DNA of 64,000 bases from Oscillospiraceae bacterium (lineage in GTDB: Bacteria; Bacillota; Clostridia; Oscillospirales; Oscillospiraceae): NCBI GenBank assembly GCA_016293865.1, contig JAEDDG010000005.1, positions 1 to 64,000 of the forward strand. The letters run 5' to 3'. Positions within the stretch are counted from its first letter, which is position 1. Every line of letters starts with the position of its first letter. The notes beneath the pieces are model-generated. The model saw only the letters and a list, made by a program, of their open reading frames with translations. It made no database searches and was not told where the DNA came from. Of this stretch, positions 49,925 through 58,910 are shown one piece after another. The translations under genes and the position numbers were made by a program.

Positions 49925-51094
49925 ATGAAAGCGATCATCAATGCAAAGCTTGTCTACCCGGACTCTGTCCAGGAAGGCGCCATCCTGTTTGAAAACGGGC
50001 GCATCATCGCCAGCGGCGACATTATCCCGCCGGAAAAAGCCGATCTGATCGATGCAAAAGGCATGTATGTGGGTCCCGGTCTTGTGGACATTCACTGCCA
50101 CGGCTATGCTGAGGCCGGCGAAAATCCCACCGTCTACTCCATGGTCACCCATCCGGCAGAAGCGGCCCGGGCGCATCTGCGTCACGGCACCACGTCTGTT
50201 ACCCCCAGCGCCGCTTACAGCTGGAACCGTGAGGACTTTCTGACCTGCATCCGCAACTGCCAGGCAGATATAAAAACCGGCAACAGCCCCATCCTCGGCA
50301 TTCACTTTGAGGGTCCTTTCACCAATCCGAAATACGGCTCCAACTCAAAGAGCGCCTGGAAGTTCTCCGAAGAGGCGTGCGACGCAATTTTCAATGCGGC
50401 CGGCAGCGATGTGCTGCACTGCACTTATGCGCCGGAGCTGCCTTTTGCGCCCGCATTTGAGGAATATCTGGCCAAACGCGGCGTCATTGCCGACGTGGGC
50501 CACACGGAAATGAGTCCGGATGACCTGAACCGTGCCGTAAAAAACGGCGCGCGGATCGTCACCCATCTGTTTGACGCCATGGGCTGCTGGCGCGGCAATG
50601 ACTCCATCAGCACCACCGGTGTCATCCAGGAGACGGCTGCTGAAGTGGCGCTGTCCACCCCCGGCCTCTACTATGAACTGATCTGCGACAGCCGCGGCGT
50701 CCACGTCAAGCCGGCCAACGTCCGTCTGGCTCTGCGCACCGCCGGGGAAGATCACATCATTGTCATTACCGACTGCGCCGAATTTGCATCCCACAACCCC
50801 GCCGACTATCCGGAGGACAGCCCCATGAGCGCGCCGGATCTGAACTACAACAGCGCCGGAGAGCTGTCCGGAAGCCGGCTGACGCTCAGCGACGCCGCTG
50901 TCAACTTCAAGCGCTTCACCGGTGCGGATGTGCGCACCGTGTTCAAATGCGCCGCCACCAACCCCGCCAAAGCCCTGCGCGTCGACAACCGTGTGGGATC
51001 CATTCTCACCGGACGCGACGCGAATCTCCTGATTGTGGACGAAGACTTCAAAGTCCAGTCCGTCTATTTCCACGGCAGCAAGGTTGAGGCATAA
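49925..51094 (+). CDS. nagA: N-acetylglucosamine-6-phosphate deacetylase (NagA-like)
   Basis: A 389-residue amidohydrolase of the NagA type. Metal-binding residues appear in VDIHCHGYAE (HxH), GIHFEGPFTN (Glu), ADVGHTEMS and ITDCAEFASH; HLFDAM matches the substrate loop. It would deacetylate GlcNAc-6-P (or a similar N-acetylated sugar phosphate). AGGAGG lies upstream of the ATG. No nagB is in the window, and its partners here are an aldolase and a DeoR regulator, so another acetamido-sugar phosphate is possible. Confidence 0.85.
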   Translation: MKAIINAKLVYPDSVQEGAILFENGRIIASGDIIPPEKADLIDAKGMYVGPGLVDIHCHGYAEAGENPTVYSMVTHPAEAARAHLRHGTTSVTPSAAYSWNREDFLTCIRNCQADIKTGNSPILGIHFEGPFTNPKYGSNSKSAWKFSEEACDAIFNAAGSDVLHCTYAPELPFAPAFEEYLAKRGVIADVGHTEMSPDDLNRAVKNGARIVTHLFDAMGCWRGNDSISTTGVIQETAAEVALSTPGLYYELICDSRGVHVKPANVRLALRTAGEDHIIVITDCAEFASHNPADYPEDSPMSAPDLNYNSAGELSGSRLTLSDAAVNFKRFTGADVRTVFKCAATNPAKALRVDNRVGSILTGRDANLLIVDEDFKVQSVYFHGSKVEA

Positions 51095-51115
51095 TCCGTC
51101 CCGTACGCAGCTGCG

Positions 51116-51149
51116 GCGGCAGGTTTTCCGGTACCGGAAAACCTGCCGC
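51116..51149 (+). terminator. Perfect palindrome terminator after nagA
   Basis: A 34-base perfect palindrome (two 17-base halves meeting at GGTACC) followed by TTTCTGC. Probable terminator of the aldolase-DeoR-NagA operon. Confidence 0.75.
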
Positions 51150-51191
51150 TTTCTGCACCGCCGCGCGGCGCTTCCGCCAGGTGCAAACTTC

Positions 51192-51219
51192 TTGCCTTTC
51201 AGCCGTACTGTGTTATAAT
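51192..51219 (+). promoter_or_regulatory. Promoter of trkAH
   Basis: TTGCCT (51192-51197) and perfect TATAAT (51214-51219), 16 bases apart; leader about 90 bases. Confidence 0.75.
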
Positions 51220-51315
51220 ATCCGCAAAGCGGGGCGTTTTTCCCCAGGTGCATATACGGCTCCGCGGCAGGCCCGGAAGAGCAGGCCATCAAACGATTCT
51301 GGAGTGGATGATTCT

Positions 51316-52677
51316 GTGAAAATTCTGATTGCAGGCAGCGGAAAAGTCGGCATCACGCTGGCCCGGCAGCTCTCGGCTGAGGGAAATGACCTGACACTGA
51401 TTGATTCCAATCTCAGCGTGCTGGAGTCTGTGGTCGAGCGGTATGACGTAATGACGCTGCACGGCAACTGCGCCTCCATGAAAACGCTGATGCAGGCGGG
51501 TTTAATGGACGCCGATCTTCTCATTGCCGTCACCGGCGCAGACGAGGTCAATCTGCTGTGCTGCATGATGGCCCACGGAATCAACAAAAACCTGCACACC
51601 ATCGCCCGCATCCGCAATCCGGAGTACACGGAACAGAACTATGAAATGCGGGATGTTTTTTCCCTCTCCCTGTCTGTCAATCCCGAAAAGCAGGCCGCAG
51701 TGGAAATTGAGAGACTTTTAAAATTCCCCGGCTTCCTGAAGCGGGACACCTTTGCCAAGGGCCGTGTGGAAATTGTTGAGCTGCGCGTTGACGCAAACAG
51801 CAAGCTGTGCGACGTTCCTCTGAACGGGCTGGATTCCATTGTCAAATGCAAAGTCCTTGTCTGCGCCGTTCTGCGCGGCGGTGAGGCTGCGGCGCCGGAC
51901 GGCAACTTTGTTCTGCGCACCGGCGACCGGATTTTCGTCACCGCCCCCACGAATACGCTGGCCACGCTGCTGAAAAACCTCGGTATCATCACGCGGAAGG
52001 TCCGGCGCGTCATTCTGTGCGGCGGCGGACGCGTCAGCTTCTATCTGGCCCAGCTGCTGCAGAAAAGCGGCATCAATGTCCAGCTGATCGAACGGGACGC
52101 CGACCGCTGCACGCAGCTGGCCGCGCTGCTGCCCTCCGCCTGCGTCGTCCACGGCGACGCCAGCGATCAGGCGCTGCTGTCCAGCGAGGGGCTGGAAGGC
52201 TGCGACGCGCTGGTCACGACCACAGGTCTTGACGAACTGAACATGGTCATTTCCCTGTACGGCAACAGCTGCGGCGTGCCGCAGATTGTGACAAAGCTCA
52301 GCCGGGTGGAAAATACCCGCATTCTGGACAGTCTTCCGCTGGGCAGCATCGTCTGTCCCAAGGATCTGTGCTGCAACACCATCGTGCGCTATGTCCGCGC
52401 CATGCAGAACCAGACCGGCGCGGCGCTGTCCGTCCACTCCATCGCCGACGGACAGGCTGAAGCCGTGGAATTTCTGGTGGATGAAACCACGCTCCACCGC
52501 GGCGAACCGCTGAAAAAACTCAAGCTGCGCCGCAACGTGCTGATTGTCTGCATTATGCACGGCAATGAGATCCAGATTCCGAACGGAGAATCCTGCTTCG
52601 CAGCCGGCGACACGCTGATTCTTGTGACCAACAGCAGCAATGTGATTCTCCAGCTCAACGACATTTTTGAAAGCTGA
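51316..52677 (+). CDS. trkA: Trk potassium uptake NAD-binding subunit TrkA
   Basis: A 453-residue peripheral membrane regulator of K+ uptake, made of two RCK units. Each has a Rossmann fold (KILIAGSGKVGITLARQL at residue 2; VILCGGGRVSFYLAQLL near 234), with HGNCAS and HGDASD nucleotide blocks, and a TrkA_C domain after it (ELRVDANSKLCDVPL; EFLVDETTLHRGEPL). Start is GTG 51316, with GGAG 11 bases before; this gives the family length. It is eight bases upstream of trkH. Confidence 0.95.
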   Translation: MKILIAGSGKVGITLARQLSAEGNDLTLIDSNLSVLESVVERYDVMTLHGNCASMKTLMQAGLMDADLLIAVTGADEVNLLCCMMAHGINKNLHTIARIRNPEYTEQNYEMRDVFSLSLSVNPEKQAAVEIERLLKFPGFLKRDTFAKGRVEIVELRVDANSKLCDVPLNGLDSIVKCKVLVCAVLRGGEAAAPDGNFVLRTGDRIFVTAPTNTLATLLKNLGIITRKVRRVILCGGGRVSFYLAQLLQKSGINVQLIERDADRCTQLAALLPSACVVHGDASDQALLSSEGLEGCDALVTTTGLDELNMVISLYGNSCGVPQIVTKLSRVENTRILDSLPLGSIVCPKDLCCNTIVRYVRAMQNQTGAALSVHSIADGQAEAVEFLVDETTLHRGEPLKKLKLRRNVLIVCIMHGNEIQIPNGESCFAAGDTLILVTNSSNVILQLNDIFES

Positions 52678-52685
52678 GGCCGGAC

Positions 52686-54140
52686 ATGAATTATAAGATG
52701 ATGAGCCGGCTGATCGCCCTGATTCTCACAATGGAAGCCGGTTTTATGCTCCCGGCGCTTCTGCTGTGCGTCTATGACCGGGATCAGGCCGCGGTATACG
52801 CGTTCTTTTACGCCATCTGCATCACGCTTCTGGCCGCCGCCGTGCTGCTTCTGGCCAGCCGCGGGGCGAAGCCCGGGTTCTACGCCCGGGAGGGACTTGT
52901 CTGCGTGGGTCTGGGCTGGATTTCCATCAGTCTGGCCGGCAGTCTGCCCTTCTGGTTTTCCGGCGTTTTCTCTTCCTACATCGACGCGCTTTTTGAAATT
53001 GTCTCCGGCTTTACCACAACAGGCGCCTCCGTATTGTCCGCGGTTGAAGGCCTGCCGCGCGGTATTCTCTACTGGCGCAGCTTCAGCCACTGGGTCGGCG
53101 GCATGGGCGTGCTTGTTTTTCTGCTGGCCGTGGTTCCCGTCAGCGGGCGCAACGACGGATTCACCATGCATCTGCTGCGCGCGGAAAGCCCAGGTCCCAA
53201 TGTCGGCAAGCTTGTACCCAGAATGCGCCGCACTGCCGGAATTCTCTATCTGATCTACATCCTGCTGACCATTCTGAACGTCGTTTTCCTGCTTGCTGGA
53301 CGGATGCCTGTGTTTGACGCCGTCTGCACCGCCTTCGGCACCGCCGGCACCGGCGGCTTCGGCGTAAGAAACGACAGCATCGCCGGCTACAGCATTTACA
53401 TTCAAAATGTCTGCACGGTGTTCATGCTCCTGTTCGGCGTCAACTTCAGCTGCTATTATCTGCTGCTCATGCGCCAGGTCCGCAGCGTTCTGCGGGATGA
53501 AGAGCTCCGGCTGTATCTTGGGATTGCCGCCGGAAGCGTCCTTCTGATCACGCTGAACCTGCGCGGGATGTATCCCACGATGGGCGAAACCGTCCGCCAT
53601 GCTGCGTTTCAGGTCTCCAGCATTATGACCACCACGGGCTTTGCCACCACGGATTTTGACCAGTGGCCGGTTTTTTCAAAGGCCATCCTCCTGACCCTGA
53701 TGGTCATCGGCGCCAGCGCCGGCAGCACCGGCGGCGGTCTGAAATGCGGGCGCGTTCTGCTCCTTCTGAAAGTGATGGGCCGCAATGTCCGCCAGCTTCT
53801 GCACCCGCGGAAAATTCAGGTCATCCGCAACAACGGCCAGGCGGTGGACGAAAAGCTGCTGGCCAACACAAATGCCTATCTTTCGGCCTATGTCATGATC
53901 ATTCTGGCCAGTTTTATTCTCATTTCGCTGGACGGCTTCTCCCTGACCACCAATTTTTCAGCTGTTCTGGCCTGCTTCAACAACATCGGCCCCGGTCTTG
54001 AGCTTGTGGGACCCACCAGCAATTACGGCGCGTTCAGCGCCTTCTCCAAGCTGGTTCTGATCGTCGACATGCTGGCCGGACGGCTTGAAATCTTCCCTAT
54101 CCTTGTTCTGTTCTCAGCCGGCACCTGGAAAGGCCGGTAA
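52686..54140 (+). CDS. trkH: Trk potassium uptake transmembrane subunit TrkH
   Basis: A 484-residue membrane protein with four P-loop repeats. Selectivity-filter-like segments are FTTTGASV, GTAGTGGF, TTTGFATTD and CFNNIGPGLE; the GASAGSTGGGLKCGR gate region is intact. It forms the ion pathway of the Trk system with TrkA, encoded eight bases upstream. GAGG lies upstream of the ATG. Confidence 0.96.
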   Translation: MNYKMMSRLIALILTMEAGFMLPALLLCVYDRDQAAVYAFFYAICITLLAAAVLLLASRGAKPGFYAREGLVCVGLGWISISLAGSLPFWFSGVFSSYIDALFEIVSGFTTTGASVLSAVEGLPRGILYWRSFSHWVGGMGVLVFLLAVVPVSGRNDGFTMHLLRAESPGPNVGKLVPRMRRTAGILYLIYILLTILNVVFLLAGRMPVFDAVCTAFGTAGTGGFGVRNDSIAGYSIYIQNVCTVFMLLFGVNFSCYYLLLMRQVRSVLRDEELRLYLGIAAGSVLLITLNLRGMYPTMGETVRHAAFQVSSIMTTTGFATTDFDQWPVFSKAILLTLMVIGASAGSTGGGLKCGRVLLLLKVMGRNVRQLLHPRKIQVIRNNGQAVDEKLLANTNAYLSAYVMIILASFILISLDGFSLTTNFSAVLACFNNIGPGLELVGPTSNYGAFSAFSKLVLIVDMLAGRLEIFPILVLFSAGTWKGR

Positions 54141-54150
54141 TAACAAAAAT

Positions 54151-54187
54151 ACGGGCGGCAGGCGCCGGAGCGCTGCCGCCCGTTTTC
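54151..54187 (+). terminator. Terminator of trkAH
   Basis: ACGGGCGGCA (54151-54160) pairs with its complement ending at 54183, with an inner GCGC stem, then TTTTC; it also faces the convergent AlaX gene. Confidence 0.85.
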
Positions 54188-54205
54188 TCTTTTCCAAGCC
54201 GCTTT

Positions 54206-55354
54206 TCAGAAAACCGCCGTGTCAAAGTACCGCTCAATGTCCGCCCGTGCCGCCGCCGCGCTGCCCTGGATCATCTCCGGCCGGCCGCCGCCGCGGCCGC
54301 TGATGGCCGCATTGATGCTCCGGGCATTTTTGCGCAGATCCGCCGTCCGGCTGCCGATGATATAGGCGTACGCGCCGTCCGTGCCGGAAAACACCGCGCA
54401 CACGCCGGTACATAGCTCCATTCCGCGGTTTGCCACCACGCGCAGCTGGTCCGCATCAAAATCCGGAACAAACACACACAGATTCCCGTCTTTATGCAGG
54501 AGCGTTGATGCGGCATACTCCGCAATTCTGCGTTTGAGCGTGATCACCTGATGTGTCAGCCGCTCGATTTCCGCCCGCGCCTTTCCCACAGCCTCCGCCA
54601 CATTTTCCGGCTTTGCAGACAACAGCGCAGCAGCGCCGGCAACCTGTCCGGCCTTCATTCTGTAATCAGCAAAGGCATCCTGCCCGCACAGCATGGTGAT
54701 GCGCACACCCTCTCTGTGCCGGATGCTGTCCAGAATCTTGATCAGGCCGATTTCTCCCGTGCGCCGGACATGCGGCGCGCAGCAGGCGCAGCGGTCAACG
54801 CCGTCAATTGAAACGATCCGCACCCGGCCTGTCAGTTCCTTTTTGCTGCGGTAATCCATGCCGGCCAGCGCATCCGGCGCAGGATAGTCAACGCTGACGG
54901 ACAGATCGCCCGTGACCGTCTCGTTGGCCAGGCGTTCCACCTCATCCAGACCGGCCGGGTCGATCCAGCCGCTGAAATCCACAACGATCCCATCCGCGCC
55001 CATGTGAAAGCCTACATTTTCATAGCCGTACAGGCGGTGAACAATGCCCGATACCACATGCTCTCCAGAATGCGCCTGCATGCGCCTGAATCGCGCATCC
55101 CAGTCGATCCGGCCGTGCACCTGTCCGGAAACCTCTTCCGGCAGGACATGCACCACGTCATCCCCGCTCTCATAGACTGAAAGCACCGGGAGTCCCTCAA
55201 TGGTTCCGGTATCCGGCGCCTGTCCGCCGCCGCCGGGGAAAAACGCCGTCTCATCCAGCACCGTCTCCCAGCCGCCGTCTGTCTGCACGCATGAGCGCAC
55301 GCAGGCGCTGAAATCCCGGATATGGCTGTCCCGGTCATATAGACGCTCTGTCAT
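54206..55354 (-). CDS. Alanyl-tRNA editing protein (AlaX-L type)
   Basis: A 382-residue trans-editing protein that deacylates mischarged Ser/Gly-tRNA(Ala). The N-terminal part resembles the AlaRS beta-barrel (FFPGGGGQAPDTGTI); the zinc site is AHSGEHVVSG and CACCAPHVRRTGEIG; a coiled coil and DHHA1 C-terminus follow (SGTDGAYAYIIGS, GRGGGRPEMIQGSA). No aminoacylation domain is present. Single gene, convergent with trkH. Confidence 0.93.
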   Translation of the reverse strand: MTERLYDRDSHIRDFSACVRSCVQTDGGWETVLDETAFFPGGGGQAPDTGTIEGLPVLSVYESGDDVVHVLPEEVSGQVHGRIDWDARFRRMQAHSGEHVVSGIVHRLYGYENVGFHMGADGIVVDFSGWIDPAGLDEVERLANETVTGDLSVSVDYPAPDALAGMDYRSKKELTGRVRIVSIDGVDRCACCAPHVRRTGEIGLIKILDSIRHREGVRITMLCGQDAFADYRMKAGQVAGAAALLSAKPENVAEAVGKARAEIERLTHQVITLKRRIAEYAASTLLHKDGNLCVFVPDFDADQLRVVANRGMELCTGVCAVFSGTDGAYAYIIGSRTADLRKNARSINAAISGRGGGRPEMIQGSAAAARADIERYFDTAVF

Positions 55355-55514
55355 TCTTTCTCACCTTCCAGAAAAAGCTGTACATAATCATAGCACATCT
55401 GTGCGCCCATGAAAAGCCCGCAGACGCCTGCTCCGGACGGTTTCAGAAGATTTTAAAGTTCTCTTTACAATTCCCGGAATGTTTTAAAATTAAGGTAATA
55501 ACTGCGAATTCCTG

Positions 55515-55543
55515 TTGCATTTCATGCTAAAAACTGGTAGTAT
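55515..55543 (+). promoter_or_regulatory. Promoter of nucleotidyltransferase-NahK operon
   Basis: TTGCAT (55515-55520) and TAGTAT (55538-55543), 17 bases apart. Confidence 0.6.
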
Positions 55544-55596
55544 GGTGTGCGTCACTTTGGCGCAAAAGCAAATCCTGCAATGGGAGGAATAAACAT

Positions 55597-56511
55597 ATGA
55601 GCAAGCCTGCACTCGTAATCATGGCCGCCGGCATGGGCAGCCGGTTCGGTGGTATGAAGCAGATTGAGCCGCTGGATGAATATGGTAATATTATTATGGA
55701 CTTTTCCATGTTCGACGCGCACCGCGCCGGATTTGAAAAAGTCATTATTGTGATTAAGGAAGAAAACGAGCAGCAGTTCCGGGATGTGATCGGCGATCAT
55801 CTTGCCCGTCACATGGACGTTTCGTATGCTTATCAGCGTCTGACGGATCTTCCGGCCGGCTATGCCGTTCCGGAGGGCCGCACCAAGCCCTGGGGCACCG
55901 CCCATGCGGCGCTCAGCGCCATGGATCAGGTTGACGGCTCTTTTGCCGTCATCAATGCCGACGACTATTACGGTGTGGACGCTTACCGGAGCATTTACAA
56001 TTTCCTGTGCAGCAACAGGCCGGATGAAAACGCCATGGTCGGCTACCTGCTGAAAAACGCCGTTACAGAAAACGGTTCCGTGGCCCGCGGCGTTTGCGTG
56101 ACAGATGACAAGGGCTACCTTGTGAGCGTTACGGAGCGCACGCGCATTGAGCGCTGCGGCAGCGGCAGTCTGGGCTTCACGGAGGACGGCGGAAAGACCT
56201 ATACGCACCTGGATGACGACACAATCGTATCCATGAATCTGTGGGGCTTCGGCGCAGACATGAAAAACGAACTGCGGGATCAGTTCCCCGCGTTTCTCGA
56301 CAAATGCCTCAGCGGAAATCCGCTGAAGGGAGAGTATTTCCTGCCCTCCGTGGCCAGCGCACAGCTGGAAGGCGGGCGCGGCACCGTCCGTGTGATTCCC
56401 ACGCACGAAACCTGGTATGGCGTGACCTACCGTGAGGATCTCGCGTCTGTTCAGGATGCCATCAAGAAAATGAAAAGCACGGGAATCTATCCCGAGCGGT
56501 TATGGAGATAA
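55597..56511 (+). CDS. Sugar-phosphate nucleotidyltransferase
   Basis: A 304-residue NTP_transferase-fold protein. The nucleotide-binding start is LVIMAAGMGSRFGGMKQIEPLD; VINADDYYGVDAY carries the metal-binding Asp pair, and TKPWGTAHAALSAM the GTA block. It is followed after two bases by a NahK-like kinase. The pair would phosphorylate a (N-acetyl)hexosamine at C1 and convert it to a UDP-sugar, as in the Leloir-like branch of the lacto-N-biose pathway; this is inferred from context. Confidence 0.87.
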   Translation: MSKPALVIMAAGMGSRFGGMKQIEPLDEYGNIIMDFSMFDAHRAGFEKVIIVIKEENEQQFRDVIGDHLARHMDVSYAYQRLTDLPAGYAVPEGRTKPWGTAHAALSAMDQVDGSFAVINADDYYGVDAYRSIYNFLCSNRPDENAMVGYLLKNAVTENGSVARGVCVTDDKGYLVSVTERTRIERCGSGSLGFTEDGGKTYTHLDDDTIVSMNLWGFGADMKNELRDQFPAFLDKCLSGNPLKGEYFLPSVASAQLEGGRGTVRVIPTHETWYGVTYREDLASVQDAIKKMKSTGIYPERLWR

Positions 56512-56513
56512 CT

Positions 56514-57587
56514 ATGAAGAATATTCCCGCAAGCATTCTCAGCGCATTCCCTTTTGAAGGAGAGATCATCGACAGCTTCCGGTACGGCGACGGCCATATC
56601 AATGACACGTTCAAAGGTGTCTCCTCCTCCGGAAAGGAATATCTGATCCAGCGGATCAATACAAAGGTTTTCACCCGTCCTGTGGAGCTGATGGAAAACA
56701 TCATCGCCGTCACAGCCCATATCCGCCGGCAGGTGACCAGCACACGCAACTGCCTGAATCTGCTTTACACCAAAGACGGCGCCTCATATATCGACGGGCC
56801 TGACGGCTTCTGGCGCGTGTATGACTTCATTCCCGGAACCATTTGTCTGAATCTGCCGGAAACGCCGGACGATTTTTACCAGAGTGCCGTGGGCTTCGGC
56901 ATTTTCCAGCGGCAGCTGGCCGATTTTCCTGCCGAAACCCTGCACGAGACCATTCCGGACTTCCACAACACCCGGGACCGATATGCAAAATTCAAGGCGG
57001 CTGTTGCCGCAGACAAATGCGGCCGCGCCGCTTCCGTCCAAAAGGAAATTGATTTTTACCTGTCTGAAGAAGAGGACGGCGGCCGGCTTGTGCAGATGCT
57101 GGAGCAGGATGCGCTTCCCCTGCGCGTTACCCACAACGACACAAAGCTCAACAACGTCCTGCTGGACGCCGAAACACATAAGCCCCTGTGCATCATCGAT
57201 CTGGATACGGTCATGCCGGGTCTCTCGCTGTATGACTTCGGCGACTCCATCCGTTTCGGCGCTTCCACAGCCGCTGAGGACGAACCGGATCTCAGCAAGG
57301 TCCGGATGAGCATAGAGCTGTTCAGGCTGTATACAGAGGGCTTTCTGTTCGCCTGCGGCTCCAGCCTGACGCAGAACGAACTGGATGCGCTCCCCCTCGG
57401 CGCCAAGACCATGACGCTGGAGTGCGGCATGCGCTTTCTCACCGATTATCTGGAGGGCGATACCTATTTCCGCATCGACCGGCCGCAGCAGAATCTGGAT
57501 CGGTCCAGAACCCACATCAAGCTGGTGCAGGACATGGAGCGCCAGTGGGACGCCATGCAGCGCGCTGTCAAAGAGGCGGCGCAGTAA
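56514..57587 (+). CDS. NahK-like N-acetylhexosamine 1-kinase family protein
   Basis: A 357-residue APH-fold kinase, paralogue of 1000-2103. Motifs: GDGHINDTFKG, VTHNDTKLNNVLLD, IIDLDTVMPGLSLYDFGDSIRFGAST and TLECGMRFLTDYLEGD. ATG 56514 lies six bases after GGAG, within the end of the upstream gene; an ATG at 56502 would overlap it. Coupling to the nucleotidyltransferase supports activation of a hexosamine to a nucleotide sugar. No galacto-N-biose phosphorylase gene is seen in the window. Confidence 0.87.
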   Translation: MKNIPASILSAFPFEGEIIDSFRYGDGHINDTFKGVSSSGKEYLIQRINTKVFTRPVELMENIIAVTAHIRRQVTSTRNCLNLLYTKDGASYIDGPDGFWRVYDFIPGTICLNLPETPDDFYQSAVGFGIFQRQLADFPAETLHETIPDFHNTRDRYAKFKAAVAADKCGRAASVQKEIDFYLSEEEDGGRLVQMLEQDALPLRVTHNDTKLNNVLLDAETHKPLCIIDLDTVMPGLSLYDFGDSIRFGASTAAEDEPDLSKVRMSIELFRLYTEGFLFACGSSLTQNELDALPLGAKTMTLECGMRFLTDYLEGDTYFRIDRPQQNLDRSRTHIKLVQDMERQWDAMQRAVKEAAQ

Positions 57588-57594
57588 AACCGGC

Positions 57595-57633
57595 AAAAAT
57601 GCCGCGCGGACAGTGCTCCGCGCGGCATTTTTT
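57595..57633 (+). terminator. Terminator of nucleotidyltransferase-NahK operon
   Basis: AAAATGCCGCGCGGA pairs with its complement around a six-base loop, then TTTTTT. Confidence 0.93.
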
Positions 57634-57651
57634 AATTTGTGCAAAATATCA

Positions 57652-57683
57652 GCCCGCAGCGCATCGCGTGATGCGCCGCGGGC
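57652..57683 (-). terminator. Terminator of acetate-kinase-like operon
   Basis: A 14-bp stem with one G-U (57652-57665/57670-57683), followed on the minus strand by TGATATTTTG. Confidence 0.65.
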
Positions 57684-57704
57684 TGTCTCATCTCCCGGTC
57701 CCGG

Positions 57705-58898
57705 CTATTCCGCGCTGCCGGCCAGAAGCGCCGCGGCCTTGCGGGCCACCACAAGTTCCTCGTTCGTCTCCACCACAAAGATGCGCACCGGCGCGCCGGT
57801 CACCGAGAGATCGTCGCCGCCGCGGGCGGCCGCGTTTTTCTCCGGATCCAGCTGCACGCCGAGAAACTCCAGGCCCTCCAGAGAAAGCGCGCGTACCCGT
57901 GCGCTTCCCTGTCCGATGCCGCCGGCAAAAGCGACTGCATCCAGCCCGCCCATGGCGGCAGCATAGCTGCCGATGTATTTTTTCACGCCGTAGGCATACG
58001 CTCTGACTGCGTTTTCCGCATCCGTATTGCCGGCCGCAGCAGCCGCCTCCACATCACGCAGGTCGTTGGATACGCCGCCGGACAGACCGTAAAGACCGCT
58101 TTTCGTCTGCAGCATGGTTTTGATCTCATTCAGGGACATTCCGCAGCTTTCCGCCAGATAGAAAATAATATACGGATCGATGTCCCCGATGCGGTTGTTG
58201 TTCATGATTCCGCACTGAAGCGACATGCCCATGCTTGTGTCCACGCTGCGCCCGTTTTTCACTGCGCACAGGGACGCGCTGCCGCCCAGATGGCAGGAAA
58301 CCAGCTTCAGATCCGTCCTCTGCATCTTCTCCGCCACATAGCCGGACACATATTCGTGCGACGCGCCGTGGAACCCATAACGGCGCACGGCATGCGTCTG
58401 ATACAGCTCCAGCGGTACGGAATAGAGATAGGCCTCCGGCGGCAGTGTGGCATGAAATGCCGTTTCAAAGGCCCCGATCAGCGGAATATCCGGCACAATC
58501 TCCCGGAACTGCCGGATTGCGGCAATATAGGGGGGATTGTGGGCGGGCGCCACGGAATTGAACGCCTCCATGGCCGCCAGCACGTCGTCCGTCAGATACT
58601 GCACGCCGGTCACGTCTCTGGCATGGACCACCTTAAAGCCCACGCAGCCGATGTCATGCAGGGACACGCCGCACGCCGCCAGCGCGTCCAGCATCCGGCG
58701 GATGGCCTCCCCATGGGTGGGAAACACCGCGTCCTCCCGCCCGGACGTCCCGGTCAGGCCGTCGCGCCAGTAAAAGCTGCTTTTAGCCGCGCCTACCCGT
58801 TCGGCTCCGCCGGCGGCGATCACCTTTTCTCCGCAGCACATATCAAAAAGCTTGTACTTCAGGGATGTGCTCCCAACATTGCAGATCAGAATTTTCAT
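57705..58898 (-). CDS. Acetate/propionate kinase family protein, divergent
   Basis: A 397-residue ASKHA kinase. Recognisable blocks are CNVGSTSLKYKLF, FETAFHATLP, RRYGFHGASHEYV, GDIDPYII and VFAGGIGQGSARVR. Several positions depart from classical AckA: HLGGSAS replaces HLGNGAS and NNRIGD the usual PRSGD. It may thus use another acyl phosphate. It is last of a six-gene run with hydrolases, and no phosphotransacetylase is adjacent. ATG 58898 is chosen by family start. Confidence 0.8.
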   Translation of the reverse strand: MKILICNVGSTSLKYKLFDMCCGEKVIAAGGAERVGAAKSSFYWRDGLTGTSGREDAVFPTHGEAIRRMLDALAACGVSLHDIGCVGFKVVHARDVTGVQYLTDDVLAAMEAFNSVAPAHNPPYIAAIRQFREIVPDIPLIGAFETAFHATLPPEAYLYSVPLELYQTHAVRRYGFHGASHEYVSGYVAEKMQRTDLKLVSCHLGGSASLCAVKNGRSVDTSMGMSLQCGIMNNNRIGDIDPYIIFYLAESCGMSLNEIKTMLQTKSGLYGLSGGVSNDLRDVEAAAAAGNTDAENAVRAYAYGVKKYIGSYAAAMGGLDAVAFAGGIGQGSARVRALSLEGLEFLGVQLDPEKNAAARGGDDLSVTGAPVRIFVVETNEELVVARKAAALLAGSAE

Positions 58899-58910
58899 CG
58901 TCCACACCTC

